From contig NZ_CACSJM010000004.1 in the NCBI RefSeq assembly GCF_902706185.1, positions 28,665 to 92,664 on the forward strand: a stretch of 64,000 bases of DNA. Reading direction: 5' to 3'. The translations under genes and the position numbers were made by a program. Shown one piece after another: positions 61,256 to 64,000 of the stretch (position 1 is the first letter of the stretch; the number at the start of each line of letters is the position of its first letter). The notes under the pieces are model-generated. The model did not search any database. It was given only the letters and a program-made list of their open reading frames with translations, and was not told the DNA's origin. The DNA comes from Roseomonas sp. 18066. GTDB taxonomy: Bacteria > Pseudomonadota > Alphaproteobacteria > Acetobacterales > Acetobacteraceae.

Positions 61256-62719
61256 ATGACCTCCTGCTGCTCCGCTACGCCGCGCCCTCAGAACAGGGCC
61301 TCTGATGGCCACGACGCCCTCAGGTCGCTGCCTGTCGCCATCATCGGCGGCGGTCCGGTCGGCCTCGCCGCCGCAGCTCACCTACTGGAGCGTGGCCTCG
61401 AGCCGGTCATCCTGGAAGCCGGTCGCTCCGTCGGCACGGCGCCGCTCGCCTGGGGCCACGTCCCCATGTTCTCTCCCTGGCGCTACAACATCGACCGGGC
61501 GGCCCAAACCCTGCTGGAGCGGCACGGCTGGACGGCGCCGGACGCCGACGGGTTCCCGACCGGGCGCGAGCTCGCCGAGGACTATCTGGCGCCGCTCGCC
61601 GCGCTGCCGGAGATCGCTGGCCGCCTGCGCCTGAACATGCGGGTGACCGGCGTCGCCCGGCAACGCGTGAGCAAGGTCCGCGACGCCGGGCGCGGGGAGC
61701 AGCCCTTCGAAGTCAGGTTCCAGGCAGACGGACGCGAGGGCCGCCTCCTCGCCCGCGCCGTCATCGTGGCGACGGGCACCTGGGGCAACCCGAGCCCGGC
61801 CGGTGCCTCCGGCCTGCCCGCTTTCGGCGAGCGCGAGGCCGCCGACCGGATCCGCCACGGCATGCCCGACGTCCTCGGCGCCGAGCGCGGCCGCTACGCG
61901 GGCAAGCGCGTCCTCGTCGTCGGCTCCGGCCACTCGGCCATCGGCACCCTGATCGACCTCGCCAGCCTGGCCGCGCAGGCGCCGGGCACCGCCGTCCTCT
62001 GGGCTGCCCGCACCGCCGACCAGGCGCGGGCCTACGGCGGCGGCGCGGCCGACCAGTTGCCGGAGCGCGGCGCCCTGGGCCAACGCCTGCGGCACCTCGT
62101 CACGTCTGGGGCCGTTGAGCTGCTCGCGCCCTTCTCCGTGGATGAGGTCCGCCGGGGCGCCGATGGCTCCCTGCAGGTCATGGGCCTCGAGGGTTGGGCG
62201 GTCGAGGTCGACCAGATGGTGGTCGCCACCGGCCTGCGGCCTGACCTTGGAATCCTTGCCGAAGTCCGCATGGACCTGGATCCGGCGCTGGAGTGCCCGC
62301 GCGTGCTGGCCCAGCTGATCGACCCCAACCTGCACTCCTGCGGCACCGTCCGGCCGCACGGCGCCTTCGAGCTCCAGCAACCGGACAGCGGGCTTTTCCT
62401 TGCCGGGATGGCCAGCTACGGCCGGGCACCGACCTTCCTGCTGGCCACTGGCCACGAGCAGGTGCGCTGCATCGCCGCCTTCCTGGCGGGCGACCTCGAG
62501 GCCGCGCGCCGGGTCGAGCTCGAACTGCCGGAGACCGGCGTATGCAGCGGGAGCCGCGCGCTCCCCGGTGCCGCGGGTTCCGAGGCGCCATCCCCGTGCT
62601 GCGCGCCCCCGGTCCTGCAGGTGGCCTGCTGCGGACCGAAGCCGGAGTTGGTCAAGGAAACGACGTGCTGCGGGGCGGGGACCAACCGGGCGACCGCACC
62701 GGCCGAGCCCGCCGAATGA
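61256..62719 (+). CDS. arsO: ArsO-like flavin-dependent monooxygenase/oxidoreductase
   Basis: Protein of 487 aa. FAD motif VAIIGGGPVGLAAAAHLLER, then WGHVPMFSPWRYNIDRAAQ, VIVATGTWGNP, a second dinucleotide motif VLVVGSGHSAIGTLIDLA and the C-terminal NLHSCGTVRPHGAFELQQPD with GMASYGRAPTFLLATG. This arrangement matches ArsO-type proteins found in arsenic-resistance clusters. Cys pairs decorate both ends: TSCCSA at the N-terminus and CCAPP, ACCGP and TTCCGAG at the C-terminus. They could bind As(III). No known substrate is established from sequence. The stop overlaps the MFS start (ATGA). Confidence 0.82.
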   Translation: MTSCCSATPRPQNRASDGHDALRSLPVAIIGGGPVGLAAAAHLLERGLEPVILEAGRSVGTAPLAWGHVPMFSPWRYNIDRAAQTLLERHGWTAPDADGFPTGRELAEDYLAPLAALPEIAGRLRLNMRVTGVARQRVSKVRDAGRGEQPFEVRFQADGREGRLLARAVIVATGTWGNPSPAGASGLPAFGEREAADRIRHGMPDVLGAERGRYAGKRVLVVGSGHSAIGTLIDLASLAAQAPGTAVLWAARTADQARAYGGGAADQLPERGALGQRLRHLVTSGAVELLAPFSVDEVRRGADGSLQVMGLEGWAVEVDQMVVATGLRPDLGILAEVRMDLDPALECPRVLAQLIDPNLHSCGTVRPHGAFELQQPDSGLFLAGMASYGRAPTFLLATGHEQVRCIAAFLAGDLEAARRVELELPETGVCSGSRALPGAAGSEAPSPCCAPPVLQVACCGPKPELVKETTCCGAGTNRATAPAEPAE

Positions 62720-63942
62720 GCCAGGCGGCAGTTCCGGAACACTCCCCCGCCGGTGCGCTGGCGGGCCGCAACCGGGTGACGGTCGTCTCGGCCATCGGCG
62801 TCGGCCAAATCCTTGCCTGGGGTTCCTCCTACTACCTGCTGGCCGTCCTGGCCGGACCGATTGCCGCGGACACCGGCTGGCCGTTCACCTGGATCATGGG
62901 CGCCCTGTCCATCGGCATGCTGGTGTCCGGCCTGGCGTCGCCGCGAATCGGCCACCTGATCGACCGGCACGGCGGCCGCCCCGTGCTCGCCGCCAGCGCC
63001 GTCCTGCTCTCCGCGGGCCTGCTGCTGCTCGGACTGGCGCCCAGCCTGCCGGTGTTCGTGCTCGCCTGGGTGGTGCTCGGGCTGGCCATGGGTGCCGGGC
63101 TCTACGACCCGGCCTTCTCGACGCTGGGGCGGCTCTACGGCGAGCAGGCACGCTCGGCGATCACCCACGTCACCCTGTTCGGCGGCTTCGCAAGCACGGT
63201 CTGCTGGCCGCTCAGCGCCTTCCTGGTTGACCATCTGGGCTGGCGCGGCGCCTGCCTGACCTACGCCGCCATCCACCTTGCGGTCGTGCTGCCCCTCTAC
63301 CTGTTCGGCGTGCCGCGCAAGTTAGCCAAGCCCGCCGCACCGCCCGCAGCCGCCAAGGCTGCCCCGGTGCAGGGCCACGTGCAGGCGGGCCAGCGCTACG
63401 CCTTCGTCGTGCTGGCAGCGGGGTTCACCCTGGCGGCCGTCATCATGACCGTGATCTCCGTTCACCTGCTGACGCTGCTGCAGTCGCAGGGGTTGGCGCT
63501 GGCGGCGGCCGTTGCCTTGGGCACGCTGATCGGCCCGGCGCAGGTCGGCGCCCGCGTGCTGGAGATGCTGTTCGGCAAGAAAGCGCATCCCATCTGGAGC
63601 CTAGTCGCGTCCGCGGTGCTGGTGGCGGTCGGCCTGGGCATGCTGGTGGGTGCACCGGGTGTCGTGGCGGCGGGCATCGTCATGTACGGCATGGGCAGCG
63701 GCATCCGCTCCATTGCCCGCGGCACGGTGCACTTGGCGCTCTTCGGCAAGGAAGGCTACGCCGTGCTGATGGGCCGTATCGCCATGCCGACCCTCATCGC
63801 GCAGGCGGCCTCGCCGTTCCTCGGCGCCTGGCTGCTGGACAGGTTCGGCGCCTCCACCACGCTGGCCGTGCTGTGCGGCGCCGCCGTGCTCAACATCCTG
63901 ACGGTGCTGGCGCTCGTGCCGTACGCGCTTGGACGCCGCTGA
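62716..63942 (+). CDS. Major facilitator superfamily transporter
   Basis: Protein of 408 aa with about 12 hydrophobic helices in two six-helix halves separated by an Ala/Pro/Lys loop near 205-225. The inter-helix 2-3 motif reads GHLIDRHGGRPVL, the typical MFS GxxxDRxGRR motif. Translationally coupled to the ArsO-like gene. In this setting it is probably an exporter of an arsenic species or arsenic-containing product; it is not ArsB or Acr3. Substrate is inference from context. Confidence 0.87.
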   Translation: MSQAAVPEHSPAGALAGRNRVTVVSAIGVGQILAWGSSYYLLAVLAGPIAADTGWPFTWIMGALSIGMLVSGLASPRIGHLIDRHGGRPVLAASAVLLSAGLLLLGLAPSLPVFVLAWVVLGLAMGAGLYDPAFSTLGRLYGEQARSAITHVTLFGGFASTVCWPLSAFLVDHLGWRGACLTYAAIHLAVVLPLYLFGVPRKLAKPAAPPAAAKAAPVQGHVQAGQRYAFVVLAAGFTLAAVIMTVISVHLLTLLQSQGLALAAAVALGTLIGPAQVGARVLEMLFGKKAHPIWSLVASAVLVAVGLGMLVGAPGVVAAGIVMYGMGSGIRSIARGTVHLALFGKEGYAVLMGRIAMPTLIAQAASPFLGAWLLDRFGASTTLAVLCGAAVLNILTVLALVPYALGRR

Positions 63943-63975
63943 GAGTGATCCGTCCCATAGAAGAACGAGGCGCCC

Positions 63976-64000
63976 GTGCCCGACCCCAACCCATCCGCCC
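63976..64000 (+). CDS. Possible start of the next gene, cut by the window end
   Basis: A GTG at 63976 with ACGAGG about seven bases upstream opens a frame to the window edge (VPDPNPSA). It is only eight codons, so the product cannot be named. Spacing of 34 bp after the MFS stop would fit an operon continuation. Confidence 0.25.

Overview
The window is high-GC, protein-dense DNA of an alphaproteobacterial type. Several features point to an Acetobacteraceae/Rhodospirillales-like soil or plant bacterium, possibly Roseomonas- or Azospirillum-like: three Bug/TTT-type binding proteins beside CoA-ester catabolic genes, many PAS/receiver/c-di-GMP proteins, and the IS66 and IS5(IS427) elements. This assignment is inference; there is no rRNA or other marker gene here. 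The window is mostly accessory: two metabolic islands flank a long stretch of defence-like genes, insertion sequences and decayed genes.

1-11.6 kb is a signalling block. It holds a canonical receiver protein running off the left edge, an acyl-CoA dehydrogenase, a PAS hybrid histidine kinase, a membrane diguanylate cyclase, a PAS-GGDEF-EAL protein and four small stand-alone receiver-like proteins. Three of those four have lost the phospho-acceptor Asp.

11.6-23.4 kb is a decay zone. It has frameshifted hypothetical genes, the 3' end of a TonB-dependent siderophore receptor next to a 117-bp internally deleted IS66 derivative, a truncated serine hydrolase, a NUDIX hydrolase, and a nested pair of IS66 elements. 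The younger IS66 (19418-21931) has a perfect 8-bp target duplication and sits inside the tnpB of an older, inverted IS66.

23.4-31.7 kb is a minus-strand operon-like block: SH3b membrane protein, TerB-N/TerB-C protein, DUF2791/BrxD-like P-loop ATPase, Lhr-like helicase. This is a stress- or defence-type DNA-processing module. 31.7-35.5 kb is mostly remnants and small unknown genes.

35.5-43.6 kb is the most interesting part. A Ser/Thr kinase gene is interrupted by an in-frame amber codon. Then two operons diverge from a 171-bp intergenic region. Leftward: a sigma-70-like factor, a small acidic protein and an ImmA/IrrE metalloprotease, joined by 4-bp overlaps. Rightward: a ComEC-like metallo-beta-lactamase, a single-chain E2-E1-JAB protein and a four-helix membrane protein. 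I infer a protease-gated, sigma-controlled ubiquitin-like conjugation/deconjugation system with a membrane effector and no recognisable ubiquitin-like protein nearby. An IS5 element has inserted exactly at the last gene's stop codon.

44.6-57.1 kb holds two catabolic operons, each beginning with a TTT periplasmic binding protein and each preceded by a divergent LysR gene. Operon A: binding protein, D-2-hydroxyacid dehydrogenase, enoyl-CoA hydratase, ADP-forming acyl-CoA synthetase, MmgE/PrpD. Operon B: binding protein, class III CoA-transferase, frameshifted binding protein, SDR. No TctA/TctB permease lies in the window.

57.2-60.6 kb has small or broken genes, including an SRAP/YedK homolog with a TTG start and a frameshift. 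It also has a 326-aa unknown protein whose upstream region carries five near-identical 14-bp palindromes at 46-48 bp spacing. 60.8-63.9 kb is an arsenic-type operon: PadR regulator, ArsO-like flavin monooxygenase with Cys-Cys pairs at its ends, and an MFS transporter.

Numerous single-base frameshifts are present. Most fall in mobile or decayed genes, but several fall in otherwise intact genes, so sequencing error cannot be excluded from the sequence alone.
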